Source of the DNA: Parasphingorhabdus sp.
GTDB lineage: Bacteria; Pseudomonadota; Alphaproteobacteria; Sphingomonadales; Sphingomonadaceae
DNA: 64,000 nucleotides
Reading direction: 5' to 3'
Assembly: GCA_030373505.1 (NCBI GenBank)
Contig: JAUCYS010000006.1
Location: forward strand, 1 to 64,000
Shown here: one piece after another, positions 33,801-43,075 of the stretch
How the letters are laid out: every line of letters starts with the position of its first letter
Numbering within the stretch: position 1 is the first letter of the stretch
Made by a program: the position numbers and the translations under genes
The notes under the pieces: generated by a model
Seen by the model: the letters and a program-made list of their open reading frames with translations, nothing else
Told to the model about the DNA's origin: nothing
Database searches by the model: none

Positions 33801-33860
33801 ATGCCGATCAACCGCCGAATATGCTGCCCCGTGAATTGCGTTTTTGGAGAAAGCGTTTGA
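33801..33860 (+). CDS. Possible 19-codon leader peptide overlapping the PepSY start
   Basis: ATG at 33801 directly follows AAGGAGGGGA, the best ribosome site in the area, and reads 19 codons to TGA at 33858-33860, running out of frame over the PepSY start at 33821. The PepSY ATG itself has no clear ribosome site. Translation through the leader could place ribosomes near the PepSY start, but the spacing of the site to the ATG is short and the peptide may be chance. Confidence 0.3.
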   Translation: MPINRRICCPVNCVFGESV

Positions 33861-35191
33861 GCAGGCCGACGGCATTGCAGAGCGGAGTTGTTAAGGTCCA
33901 TCGGTACCTTGGGCTTCTGCTTGCCTTTTTCCTGATTATCATTGCCGGTACCGGCAGCATAATCGCCTTTTATGACGATTTCGAAAATAGTTTTAATGCC
34001 GATATGCGGATTGTGGAACCTCAGGCGAAGGGGTGGACGCTGCACGACGCTCTCGTCATTCGCGAACGGCTCGAAACCGAGGACTCGCGTTCGCACGTCT
34101 TCTCGTTGCAGCTTCCCCAACGCCCGGACCAGTCACTCTTTTCCCGGGTTATGCCAGCGATCGATGCTGCGACAGGCAAACCCTATCCGATTGATTATGA
34201 TGAAGTCTTTGCCAACCCCTATACCGGTGAACGGCTGGGGCAGCGAATAATTGGCGAGGCGACGCTGAAGCCGGAAGGCCTGTTCTCGTTTCTCTATTAT
34301 CTGCATTATGCGCTCATATTTCCACTTGGCGTTGGCATATTGCTGATCGGGACATTGGGCTTGGTCTGGGCGGTCGAGTGCATCGCCGGTTTTTACCTGA
34401 CGCTTCCGCCAAAGGCGAAACCTGGCAGGAACGGCCGCACCCCGAGACCATTTATCAAGCGCTGGTCCACTTCCTGGAAAATCACCCGCGGCGCCAATTC
34501 TAACCGCCAGATTCTTGATTGGCACCGGGCATCCGGGCTGTGGCTGTGGCCCCTGCTGATGATTTTCGCGATCACGGGCTTCGCGCTCAATCTCGGTGGC
34601 CCCTATGCCGGCTTTATCAGCAAATTTGTCGAATATGCGCATTTTCAGGAGAGTCCTCCACGCGCACCTCTGGCGCAGCCGTTGCTCAGCCCGCCCGTCG
34701 ACTGGTTCAAGGCGGCGGAGCTGGGACAGCGCTATTTCGCGGAGCAGGCCCAGATTGAAGGCTTCACTCTGGGCAAGCCTGCGGCGATTGAATATCGACG
34801 TGATCTGGGAATCTACTTCTTTCTGATGCACACTTCGCGTGATCTGCTGGATGCGCAAGGCAATCCGACCGAAACCGATTCGCCGGCCACCGCCGCTACT
34901 ATAGCGATAGATGCGCACGATGGACGGTTCCTGGGTCTGCAACTGCCGACCGGACAGCGAGCAGGCAATACCGTTACAAACTGGCTGATCGCCTTGCACG
35001 TGACAGCGATTGGCGGCCGCGCGTGGCAGATCGCCGTGTCTGCCTTCGGGATGCTTGTTGTCGGCATATCGGTGACGGGAGTCCTTCTCTGGTGGCGCAG
35101 GCGCAAAACCCGCCAACCCAGACCGCGCGTGGCGCAAAAAGCCCATTTAACAACGAGATTTGCAGAAGGGACCAGTCAGCAGAACCGCTAA
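33821..35191 (+). CDS. PepSY-associated transmembrane protein
   Basis: About 456 residues with four or five transmembrane helices (LGLLLAFFLIIIAGTGSII, YALIFPLGVGILLIG, LWLWPLLMIFAITGF, IAVSAFGMLVVGISVTG, each under twenty residues) and periplasmic PepSY domains between. Members sit next to siderophore or heme TonB receptors and are thought to reduce or handle iron. DWHRASGLWLWP and LHVTAIGGRAWQ hold likely heme or metal histidines. ATG at 33821 lacks a strong ribosome site; TTG at 33779 is an alternative. The TonB receptor at 35239 follows after 47 bases, confirming an uptake operon. Confidence 0.85.
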   Translation: MLPRELRFWRKRLSRPTALQSGVVKVHRYLGLLLAFFLIIIAGTGSIIAFYDDFENSFNADMRIVEPQAKGWTLHDALVIRERLETEDSRSHVFSLQLPQRPDQSLFSRVMPAIDAATGKPYPIDYDEVFANPYTGERLGQRIIGEATLKPEGLFSFLYYLHYALIFPLGVGILLIGTLGLVWAVECIAGFYLTLPPKAKPGRNGRTPRPFIKRWSTSWKITRGANSNRQILDWHRASGLWLWPLLMIFAITGFALNLGGPYAGFISKFVEYAHFQESPPRAPLAQPLLSPPVDWFKAAELGQRYFAEQAQIEGFTLGKPAAIEYRRDLGIYFFLMHTSRDLLDAQGNPTETDSPATAATIAIDAHDGRFLGLQLPTGQRAGNTVTNWLIALHVTAIGGRAWQIAVSAFGMLVVGISVTGVLLWWRRRKTRQPRPRVAQKAHLTTRFAEGTSQQNR

Positions 35192-35238
35192 ATGCGGTCA
35201 AATATGACAGCCAGAATATTAATCAGGGAGAATATAAT

Positions 35239-37497
35239 ATGCATGATACCAAAAGAAGAATTGCCAGATTGTCGGCCTTTCCATTGTCCGGATCTGTACT
35301 GCTAGGCCTGGCTTTCGGCGCCACTGCCGCACAAGCCCAGACGGAAACCAACGAAGAGATGATCTCCAATGAAATCATCGTGACCGCCCAGAAGCGCGAG
35401 GAGCGGCTTAAAGATGTGCCAGTTCCGCTGACAGCGGTTTCGGGTGATGCTTTGCTCCAGCAGAACCAGACCAAGGCACAGGATTTCTTTGCCAGCGTCC
35501 CCGGCGTCAATCTGCAGTTTCAGAACAACCGTGCGCAGCTCGCCATTCGCGGGATCACAACCAGTCCGGTGACCGGCAATCCAGTGGTCGGCTTCACCAT
35601 CGACGGTGTGCCTTACGGTTCTTCTACCGGGCAGGGCGGTCTCTATGGAGCAGCTCCGGATATTGATCCATCCGAGTTGGCCCGGATTGAAGTGCTGCGC
35701 GGGCCGCAAGGCACGCTCTATGGTGCCAGCAGCATGGGGGGGCTCGTCAAATATGTGACGATCGCTCCGGATTTGAGCGAAGTTAGCGGCTCGATCGGCG
35801 GCGGCGTAAACATGATCCGCGGGGGTGGCCAATCGTTCGGCTATAATGTGCGTGGCGCGATCAACGTGCCACTGGGCGAAACAGTGGCGGTTCGTGCCAG
35901 TGCCTACACCCGCAAGGAGCCCGGATATATCGACAATGTCCGTACCGGTAAAAATGATGTCAATTCGTCGCGCGTGACGGGCGGTCGCCTGACTGCCTTG
36001 TGGGAACCTTCGGACATGTTCTCACTGACTCTTGGTGCGATGTATCAGGTGCGTGACATCTACGGTTCCTCGAACGTGGATACGCAGACCGGTTCTTTCT
36101 ATCAGCAGACCGATCAGATTGGCTCCGGCCGCAGCAAGTCCGACATGCAGATGTACCGGGCGGAGATCAATGCCGATCTCGGTGGCGTGGACCTGACATC
36201 GATCACGTCTTTCTCGCGCTCCACCAATTATGACAATCAGGATTTCACCGCCTCACCGCTGACGATTTTCCTGTTCCCTGCCATCTTCCCGCCGACAATC
36301 ACCGAATTTGGCAATGTCTTGCTGCAGACCTATGACGTCGACAAGGTGTCGCACGAAACGCGGCTGTCCGGTAATGTCGGTGACAGTATCGACTGGATCG
36401 TCGGCGGGTTTTACACGCATGAAAAGGGCAATTACACGATCGATACATTTGCGATCAATCCCGACAATGGTGACGTCTATGGCGTGCCCGTGGTCTGGCG
36501 CGACAATATCAAATATCAGGAATATGCCGCGTTCGCTAATCTGACCGCCAGGCTTTCGGACCAGTTCGATATCCAGTTCGGCGGACGTTTCAGCGAGAAC
36601 GACCAGAAAATGACTCACCGCGAATGGTTTCAGGGCGCGCCCTATCCGGCGGATCCGTTCTACAGCACGACCAGTCCAGAGGCCCATGGCAGCTCTTTCA
36701 CATATCAGATCACGCCGCGGTTCAAACCCACGCCAGACCACATGATTTATGGGCGTCTTGCTACGGGCTATCGGCCCGGCGGTCCCAATGCTGGCTGCAG
36801 CGAAGATCCCGCCGAGCCGGTGCCGTGCCAGTTCAAGCCCGACAAGACCGTGAACTACGAGATTGGGGCAAAGGGCGATCTGCTGGATCGTGCGCTGTCC
36901 TATGACGTATCGCTGTTCAATATCGACTGGACCGACATCCAGATCACCCAGGTGTCTTCGCTTGGCACGTTCACCTATAACAGCAATGCAGGCAAGGCGC
37001 GGAGCCGCGGTTTTGAAATCGCGCTTGAAGCAAGGCCGGTCGAAGGGCTGACCGTCAAGGCCTGGTGGGCCTATGTCGATGCAACATTGCGCGAGAGCTT
37101 TGCATCGGACGTGGTCTATGCGGCCGAGGGTGATCGGCTTCCCTTCTCCAGCAAGAATTCAGGTCGTTTCTCCTTTGATTATGAGGCGCCTGTCTCTGAT
37201 GGCGATATCACGGCCTCGTTCGGGGCATCGGCAACCTATGTCGGAGAACGCAAGGGTGAATTCGTGCCCTCTGCCGCCGATGCGCCGCTGCGCGCCAGCT
37301 ATCCGGGCTATGTTCAGTTCGACCTCCATGCCGGGCTCGATTTCAACAACTGGAATCTCAATGTTTTCGTACAGAATGTGACGAACAAACACGGCGTCAT
37401 CGGTGGCGGTTTCTACAACCAGAGTACCTTTAACGCGAACTGGTTCAACTATGCCCAGCCGCGGACTGTCGGTCTTAATCTGGGATATGAATTCTAG
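35239..37497 (+). CDS. TonB-dependent outer-membrane receptor (third)
   Basis: About 752 residues: signal peptide ending TAAQAQ, TonB-box region EIIVTAQKREE, plug with RVQLAIRGIT-like NRAQLAIRGITTSP and RIEVLRGPQGTLYG, and a barrel ending in LNLGYEF with the normal terminal Phe. ATG at 35239 follows AGGGAG. It is unlike the pair around the IclR gene and is directly downstream of the PepSY gene, which favours an iron-siderophore or heme ligand. It ends at a strong terminator (37520-37548). Confidence 0.9.
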   Translation: MHDTKRRIARLSAFPLSGSVLLGLAFGATAAQAQTETNEEMISNEIIVTAQKREERLKDVPVPLTAVSGDALLQQNQTKAQDFFASVPGVNLQFQNNRAQLAIRGITTSPVTGNPVVGFTIDGVPYGSSTGQGGLYGAAPDIDPSELARIEVLRGPQGTLYGASSMGGLVKYVTIAPDLSEVSGSIGGGVNMIRGGGQSFGYNVRGAINVPLGETVAVRASAYTRKEPGYIDNVRTGKNDVNSSRVTGGRLTALWEPSDMFSLTLGAMYQVRDIYGSSNVDTQTGSFYQQTDQIGSGRSKSDMQMYRAEINADLGGVDLTSITSFSRSTNYDNQDFTASPLTIFLFPAIFPPTITEFGNVLLQTYDVDKVSHETRLSGNVGDSIDWIVGGFYTHEKGNYTIDTFAINPDNGDVYGVPVVWRDNIKYQEYAAFANLTARLSDQFDIQFGGRFSENDQKMTHREWFQGAPYPADPFYSTTSPEAHGSSFTYQITPRFKPTPDHMIYGRLATGYRPGGPNAGCSEDPAEPVPCQFKPDKTVNYEIGAKGDLLDRALSYDVSLFNIDWTDIQITQVSSLGTFTYNSNAGKARSRGFEIALEARPVEGLTVKAWWAYVDATLRESFASDVVYAAEGDRLPFSSKNSGRFSFDYEAPVSDGDITASFGASATYVGERKGEFVPSAADAPLRASYPGYVQFDLHAGLDFNNWNLNVFVQNVTNKHGVIGGGFYNQSTFNANWFNYAQPRTVGLNLGYEF

Positions 37498-37519
37498 GGC
37501 GAAAGCCGTTCAAAAAATA

Positions 37520-37548
37520 AGCCGCAGCGGATTCGTTCCGCTGCGGCT
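37520..37548. terminator. Rho-independent terminator
   Basis: AGCCGCAGCGGA and TCCGCTGCGGCT pair perfectly around TTCGT; A-rich sequence lies on the left and CGACTTTTCCC on the right. It separates the convergent receptor (ends 37497) and anchor-protein gene (ends 37598). Confidence 0.88.
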
Positions 37549-37597
37549 CGACTTTTCCCGGCGCCTGTAAGGCCCGGGCGCTAGCACCCGGCAGAGA

Positions 37598-38212
37598 CTA
37601 ATTTTCCTTGGGGGTAAGGGCGCGGTCCTGTTCGGATCGTCCGTCCAGCATCTTCGAACCGCTGATTTTGCCCGACGCATCAAGGGTCAGGCGGACCGGT
37701 GTCATACTCCGGTTTTGCCAGTGCCATCCATGGATTCCTGAAAACGCTGCCACATAGCGGCCACTCTGGCGGTCAGCCGTATCAATAGCATAGCTTTCCG
37801 TCAGTTCCTCGCCACCGTCGAAGGGATGGGCATGCATGTCATAGGCCAGCGGTCCGTCGGCGCTCCACGCGAAGGTGATTGGTGCCCCCTTGTCGAGCGT
37901 GTATTTCAGCTCAATTTCCTCGTAGGGGTGGAGCACATGCGTCCAGTGATCGCTCACACCGGGCGCGGGCGCGAGTGGGCTAGCAGAGGGCGTGAACACA
38001 TTTTTCCGCTTCAGGCCCCGTTCCAGAAACTTGCCGGCTGCGGGATTGGCGATTTGGGTCAGGCCGCTTGTCTTGCCAAATCCGGTGGGATCTATCCCGG
38101 TTTCCGCCGGGAGCACGAACAGCACCCCAATGACACCCAGTGCGAGAACCCCGCAAGATACGAGAATGATGGTCTTGCGGTGCTTGCCGCTTACCGGTTG
38201 GTGGTCATTCAT
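37598..38212 (-). CDS. Membrane-anchored protein of the HupE/cytochrome c cluster
   Basis: About 204 residues with one N-terminal transmembrane helix (ILVSCGVLALGVIGVLFVL) and a periplasmic domain. LHPYEEIELKYTLDKG, YDMHAHPFDGGEE and SGIHGWHWQNRS contain clustered histidines and acids that could bind metal. Related proteins are known as transmembrane anchor proteins of unknown role. The start at 38212 overlaps the HupE stop by ATGA, so they are coupled. Confidence 0.75.
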   Translation of the reverse strand: MNDHQPVSGKHRKTIILVSCGVLALGVIGVLFVLPAETGIDPTGFGKTSGLTQIANPAAGKFLERGLKRKNVFTPSASPLAPAPGVSDHWTHVLHPYEEIELKYTLDKGAPITFAWSADGPLAYDMHAHPFDGGEELTESYAIDTADRQSGRYVAAFSGIHGWHWQNRSMTPVRLTLDASGKISGSKMLDGRSEQDRALTPKEN

Positions 38213-38901
38213 GTTGCAAAATACTCCCCTGCCTGATGGATGATAATGAGCGAACCCGCAGCGACCAGAAACCAGTTGGTCAGTACCGCGCGTTTTTCGA
38301 AATTCCGGCCAGCCCGCCAGGCGTTCAGCAGGCTGACGACGAAAAGCAAAACGAGTATCTGGCCCAGCTCGACTCCGAGATTGAAGCTGAGCAGGTTGAA
38401 GATAAGGCCATCCGGAGAGATCGAAAGGCTCATCAGCTTGGTGGCCAGACCCAGGCCGTGGCAAAGGCCAAATATCAGCGCCGCCAGGCGTGTGTCGACC
38501 GTCCAGCCGATCCGTCTTAGCCAGCCGAGATTCTCGGCGCCCTTGTAGACGATTGACAGTCCGATGATCGCGTCGACCAGATGGCTGTTGGCGCCGGTCT
38601 TGAAAAGCACGCCCAGCAGCAAGGTCAGCGAATGTCCGATGGTAAACATCGATACATAAAGCACCACATCGCGGGTGCGGCGAAGAAACATGACCACGCC
38701 GATGAGAAACAGGATATGGTCGTAGCCGGTGACCATATGCTTTGCACCGAGGTACAGAAACGGAAAGAAAGCCGGACCCTGGGTTGCCTCGACAAACGCG
38801 CGATCTCCTTGCGCCACATCATGGGCAAGGGCCAAGCCAGACCACACCAGAACCACGAGCGATGCCGCGGTAAACCAGGCGAGGCGGATGGTTGGCTTCA
38901 T
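38209..38901 (-). CDS. HupE/UreJ-type membrane protein
   Basis: About 230 residues, signal-like first helix then six or more transmembrane helices. MVTGYDHILFLIGVVMF and IGHSLTLLLGVL carry the HxxxD/H metal-type residues of HupE/UreJ permeases, which are linked to nickel or cobalt and, in this PF13795-like branch, sit beside TonB receptors. ATG at 38901 overlaps the end of the cytochrome c gene by ATGA. Metal specificity cannot be read. Confidence 0.82.
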   Translation of the reverse strand: MKPTIRLAWFTAASLVVLVWSGLALAHDVAQGDRAFVEATQGPAFFPFLYLGAKHMVTGYDHILFLIGVVMFLRRTRDVVLYVSMFTIGHSLTLLLGVLFKTGANSHLVDAIIGLSIVYKGAENLGWLRRIGWTVDTRLAALIFGLCHGLGLATKLMSLSISPDGLIFNLLSFNLGVELGQILVLLFVVSLLNAWRAGRNFEKRAVLTNWFLVAAGSLIIIHQAGEYFAT

Positions 38902-39389
38902 TCGGATGTTATCGGATTGCTCTGGTCCGTGGGAGCCAGACCACCGGGGGCCGGCATATAGACTTCGTGACAGGCGCTGCACACATTATAGAGTATGCCA
39001 CCCGCTTCAAGAACCTTTTCCGGACTATGGGCTTGGGCCGCTTGCTCGGCTTGACCCGCCGCATCGACGAGCCCCTGTGCAAAATCTTTCCAGTCCGTGC
39101 CCTTGTTTGCCGCATATTTCGTCAGCTTCAAATCTTCACCCAGCTGCTTCAGCTTTTGGGCGGCCTGCGCGGTGCGTTGCCATTCCGCTTCGTTTTCCGG
39201 GATGATTTCCCGCGAACCATTGGCATCGCTGATATATTGGACCGCGTTCCAGTAGACCTCCGCGGTCGGCTGAACATGATCTGCCATCATCCCTTTGGTG
39301 GAGGCTTGAGGCGCATCGCCCTGATCGCTCGCAGTACAACTGGCGAGGCAGAATATCATCACGCTTCCGAGTTTCCAGTGCATCCGCAT
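38898..39389 (-). CDS. Lipoprotein c-type cytochrome
   Basis: A 163-residue protein with lipobox LASC and one heme motif CSACH near the C-terminus (VCSACHEVYMPA), the layout of cytochrome c' and its four-helix relatives. It is probably anchored in a membrane facing the periplasm and hands electrons or binds small ligands. First gene of the cytochrome-HupE-anchor operon, divergent from TonB receptor 4. Confidence 0.85.
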   Translation of the reverse strand: MRMHWKLGSVMIFCLASCTASDQGDAPQASTKGMMADHVQPTAEVYWNAVQYISDANGSREIIPENEAEWQRTAQAAQKLKQLGEDLKLTKYAANKGTDWKDFAQGLVDAAGQAEQAAQAHSPEKVLEAGGILYNVCSACHEVYMPAPGGLAPTDQSNPITSE

Positions 39390-39692
39390 CCTCTTTTCTC
39401 CATCTTTATCGCCCGAAAGACAGTGTGACGGGCTGGATGCAAGCAGCTTGTCATTCTTGTTGGCTCGCTGAAACCTATTCGTGGTAACGGATAGGTTACA
39501 GTGATGTTACAGCTCGTAAATTGCGCATAAGATTACGCAAGACCGCAGAGTTTTCCCCGGACAAGGCGTCTTTCCTGATGTGATCCCAATCGGGCAATCG
39601 GCCTTTACAGGTCTTTTTGCGAACCGTTCGTAACTTGCCCCCGATGTTCTACGTGCCAGCCTCTTTCGCACAACAATGTGAGAGGGAAGGTC
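39390..39692. other. 303-base divergent spacer before TonB receptor 4
   Basis: No gene. It contains the phased GTAAC/GTTAC element at 39484-39510. Both flanking operons are probably controlled from here. Confidence 0.5.
39484..39510. promoter_or_regulatory. Three phased GTAAC/GTTAC half-sites
   Basis: GTAAC at 39484-39488, GTTAC at 39495-39499 and GTTAC at 39506-39510 are spaced exactly 11 bases, so they lie on one DNA face. The first two form an inverted repeat and the last two a direct repeat (longer as GTTACAG). About 95 bases before the cytochrome gene and 180 before receptor 4. Confidence 0.45.
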
Positions 39693-41753
39693 ATGCCGGA
39701 TAAGAGATTTTGCATCAAGAGATTACGAGGAACAGGCCTGCGCCGGAACGCTAGGCTGATATGGTTCCCCTGCGGCCTGCTGACCGGTGCGATGGCGGCA
39801 CCCGCTGCCGCCGAGGAGATTGGCATGGCAGACGAACCATTGATTATCGTGACGGCCCGCGGCGAGCATCGTATCGGGTCTGCCGTTGCCGCAAGCGAAG
39901 GCGCCGTCGCAGGCAATGATCTGGCCGACCGGCCGCTGCTTCGCCCGGCGGAGCTGCTTGAGGCCGTTCCGGGTCTGATCGCCACGCAGCATTCCGGCGG
40001 TGGCAAAGCGAACCAATATTTTCTGCGGGGTTTCAACCTTGATCACGGCACCGATTTTTCGCTGAGCATAGACGGTATGCCGATGAATTTGCGCACCCAT
40101 GGACATGGCCAGGGATATCTTGATGTCGGTGGCCTGATTCCGGAATCGGTCGAACGGATCGAATATCGCAAAGGGCCCTATCGGGCCGAGGATGGCGATT
40201 TCGGGTTTGTCGCTTCGGCACGCATCACGACCAAGGACAAGCTTGAACCCTTCGTCTCGATCGAGGCTGGCAGCTATGGCTATCGGCGGCTGGTGGCAGG
40301 TGGATCGACGTCTCTGGCCGGCGGCGACCTAATGTTCATTGGTCAGGCCAAATATAATGACGGGCCATGGGCGTTGCCTGAGGATTTGAACAGCTATTCG
40401 GGTCTGGTCAAATATGGGCTCGAGGTGCCCCTTGGCAGAATAAGTCTGAGCGGGAGCGTTTATAGCGCGCGATGGAATCCAACGGAGCAAATTCCAGAGC
40501 GTGCGATCGGGACATTGCTGGAGAATGCTTATGGCACGCTTGATCCGTCCCTGACCGGGAGGACCGACCGGCATATGCTCACGCTCAATATCGACGGAAC
40601 GGAGGATTGGCGGCTGACCCTCTGGGCGCAGCATTATGACTGGAGCCTGTTTTCGAACTTCACCTATTTTCTTGATGATCCGGTGAATGGTGACCAGCTG
40701 CGACAGTATGAGAAAATGTGGGGCTATGGCGGCAGAATCGAAAAAGGCTTCAGGCTTGGCGAGGACCTGCACGTGACCATCGGAGCCGAAGGGCGGGCAG
40801 ATGATATTTCCCAGGTCGGACTGGACCACAGCGTGAAGGGGGTCGTCGATTTTACCCGTAGCAGATTTGCCGCACGGGAAGATTCCGCAGCCCTCTATTC
40901 CGAGGTGCAATGGAGACCGGCATCGACGGTCATGATAACCGGCGGGTTGCGTGGTGATTTCTATCGTTTTGATACGAAGGCTTTGGCTGGGGACGCCTGG
41001 GGCGGTGTGGTCAAGGACAGCATCTATTCGCCGCGTATCGGTGCCAATGTCGAAGTCACGGAGGGACTGGCCCTTTATGGAAATTATGGCCAGGGTTTTC
41101 ACAGCAACGATGCCAGAGGTGTCACTGCGCCGACCGACGCGGCGCCCGGTCTGGTCAAGGGCACTTTTCGCGAGCTGGGGGTACGGTTCGAACGCGGCCG
41201 GCTTGTGGTCACCGGAAATTACTGGTGGAGCCGGATTGCCAGCGAGCTGATCTATGTCGGCGATTCCGGAGCGGTTGAACCCAGCGGTGCTGGGCGCCGC
41301 CATGGCTATGAGCTGACAGCATGGTGGAAACTCAGCGACTGGCTGACGGTCGATGCAGTCTGGACCGCGGCAAAAAGCCGCTATGCCGATTTGCCAGCCG
41401 GAGCCAATTATATTCCGGGTGCTCTGAGCAATTCCGGAGAGCTGGGCCTCGCCACTCGTTTTGACCGTTTCAACGCCTCTCTGCGTGTTCGCCATCTAGG
41501 CCCCCACGCGTTGAACGAGGATTATAGCGCGAAGGGCAGTGCCACCACATTGGTCAATGCCCGGGCAGCATACACGCCAGGCAAGTGGGCATTCTCGATC
41601 GAACTGCTCAATATATTGAACAGCAAGGCCCACGATGTCGATTATTTCTATGCGACGCGGTTGCCGGGAGAGCCGGCTGGCGGGGTCGAAGGATATAATA
41701 GCAAGATTACCGAACCGAGACAGGTGAGGTTTGGTGTGAAGCGCAGCTTTTGA
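39693..41753 (+). CDS. TonB-dependent outer-membrane receptor (fourth)
   Basis: About 686 residues: signal segment ending APAAAEE, TonB-box region LIIVTARGEHR, plug with GGKANQYFLRGFNLDHGTDF and RIEYRKGPYRAEDGDF, then barrel ending in GVKRSF with terminal Phe. ATG at 39693 follows GGGAAGG. The plug start (KANQYFLRGFNLDHGTD) is a recognised variant in receptors next to HupE/UreJ genes, as here. A metal or metal-chelate is a likely ligand. Confidence 0.9.
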   Translation: MPDKRFCIKRLRGTGLRRNARLIWFPCGLLTGAMAAPAAAEEIGMADEPLIIVTARGEHRIGSAVAASEGAVAGNDLADRPLLRPAELLEAVPGLIATQHSGGGKANQYFLRGFNLDHGTDFSLSIDGMPMNLRTHGHGQGYLDVGGLIPESVERIEYRKGPYRAEDGDFGFVASARITTKDKLEPFVSIEAGSYGYRRLVAGGSTSLAGGDLMFIGQAKYNDGPWALPEDLNSYSGLVKYGLEVPLGRISLSGSVYSARWNPTEQIPERAIGTLLENAYGTLDPSLTGRTDRHMLTLNIDGTEDWRLTLWAQHYDWSLFSNFTYFLDDPVNGDQLRQYEKMWGYGGRIEKGFRLGEDLHVTIGAEGRADDISQVGLDHSVKGVVDFTRSRFAAREDSAALYSEVQWRPASTVMITGGLRGDFYRFDTKALAGDAWGGVVKDSIYSPRIGANVEVTEGLALYGNYGQGFHSNDARGVTAPTDAAPGLVKGTFRELGVRFERGRLVVTGNYWWSRIASELIYVGDSGAVEPSGAGRRHGYELTAWWKLSDWLTVDAVWTAAKSRYADLPAGANYIPGALSNSGELGLATRFDRFNASLRVRHLGPHALNEDYSAKGSATTLVNARAAYTPGKWAFSIELLNILNSKAHDVDYFYATRLPGEPAGGVEGYNSKITEPRQVRFGVKRSF

Positions 41754-41859
41754 TGCATACCCTCGAAGAAGGGTGCACCCAATATCCTGTTTTACAAAGA
41801 CTTTATCCGAAAAAACCAGTGGCGCATGCAGCACGGACCGCATCTCAAAACGGCGAGTT

Positions 41860-41876
41860 GTACCGGTATCGTACCG
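41860..41876. promoter_or_regulatory. Repeated GTACCG half-sites before the DUF6644-type genes
   Basis: GTACCG occurs at 41860-41865 and 41871-41876, 11 bases apart, and CGGTA-TCG-TACCG (41864-41876) is an inverted repeat. It lies 120 bases upstream of the gene at 41997. Confidence 0.35.
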
Positions 41877-41996
41877 TTTCACCACTTGGAACCGGCCTTC
41901 GGGCCTGTAGGGTCAGGTCAACAAATACCGGCAGGCGATGTCTGACCGGTGGCCCTCCCGGCAGAGAGGGGAAATTCAGAAAGAGGGGAAATAACA

Positions 41997-42482
41997 ATGT
42001 CCATATCCGCATTCGGTGAATGGCTCTATGCCACTTCGGTTTCGACCGAACTCCGAGAAGTCACCTGGATCATACCGAACATCCAGACCTTCCACATTCT
42101 TGCGATTGCCGTAGTAATCGGTTCCGCCCTGGTGACGGAGCTTCGTTTCGCAGGGGTGCTTGCCACGGACCGCCCGGCAGCGGACGTACTCCGCCGCTAC
42201 CTGCCCTGGATGAAAGTTGCACTGATCGTCCTGCTGTTGACCGGCCTGATACTGGTGGTGGCCGAACCTGCGCGGACCTTGGGCAACACGATATTCTGGA
42301 CGAAGATGGCGTTGGTCGCCGGAGCGAGCCTCGTCACCCTGAAGGCTCGCAAGTCGATTCTTCAGAACGACGGTGTAACCGAAGGAGAAAATCCTCCCGA
42401 GGCGTCCAAGGCGCTCGGGTGGCTGATGATCCTGATCTGGTGTGCCATAATTTTCTGCGGTCGGTTCATCGCCTACACCTGA
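41997..42482 (+). CDS. DUF6644-type membrane protein (first)
   Basis: About 161 residues with four hydrophobic helices. IPNIQTFHILAIAVVIGSAL and LIWCAIIFCGRFIAYT resemble DUF6644 proteins, which often occur in pairs. ATG at 41997 has AGAGGGGA upstream. His in QTFHIL may be a cofactor ligand. Function unknown; it is followed by a related gene and an exported hydrolase-fold protein. Confidence 0.7.
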   Translation: MSISAFGEWLYATSVSTELREVTWIIPNIQTFHILAIAVVIGSALVTELRFAGVLATDRPAADVLRRYLPWMKVALIVLLLTGLILVVAEPARTLGNTIFWTKMALVAGASLVTLKARKSILQNDGVTEGENPPEASKALGWLMILIWCAIIFCGRFIAYT

Positions 42483-42534
42483 TCGCCATGTCCGCGACTA
42501 TGTCGCCTTCCTCGAATCAATGGAATTTTTCATC

Positions 42535-43041
42535 ATGAGTCTTGAATCAGTCCTGCAACAAGTAAATGATTTGTCGATATCCTCGGCCATTCGCGAAAAC
42601 GTCAATGCCTTCCCGATCCTGGAATCCCTTCATGTGCTGGGGCTCGCAATCGTGTTCGGCACCATTCTGATCGTCGATCTCAGGCTGTTTGGAGTGGCTG
42701 CGCATCGTCCAAGCGCCAAGCGACTGACCGCGGAACTTTTGCCCTACACCTGGGTCGCCTTCGTGATGGTGGCGATTACGGGATTGCTGATGTTCATGTC
42801 GAACCCCGTCTCCTACGCCAACAATACCCAGTTTCTGCTCAAGCTGGTGATTATCGCAGTAGCCGGGCTCAACATGGTCTGGTTCCACAGCACGACCTAT
42901 CGCAGAATCGCCGAGTGGGACGAAGATATGCCGCCGCCGATCGCAGCGCGTGTGTCCGGCGCCGTGTCGTTCATCCTGTGGGTTACCGTCATCTTCCTCG
43001 GTCGCTGGATCGGGTTCACGCTGGAGACGCTGTTCTTCTGA
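42535..43041 (+). CDS. DUF6644-type membrane protein (second)
   Basis: About 168 residues, four hydrophobic helices, related to the preceding gene: FPILESLHVLGLAIVFGTIL aligns with its first helix and conserves the histidine, and VTVIFLGRWIGFT its last. Start at 42535 has a weak GGAA; ATG 42520 is an alternative. The pair probably forms a heteromeric membrane complex serving the downstream exported protein. Confidence 0.7.
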   Translation: MSLESVLQQVNDLSISSAIRENVNAFPILESLHVLGLAIVFGTILIVDLRLFGVAAHRPSAKRLTAELLPYTWVAFVMVAITGLLMFMSNPVSYANNTQFLLKLVIIAVAGLNMVWFHSTTYRRIAEWDEDMPPPIAARVSGAVSFILWVTVIFLGRWIGFTLETLFF

Positions 43042-43075
43042 CCACTCGCTCCACTGGTGACTGGAGGAAGACGTT

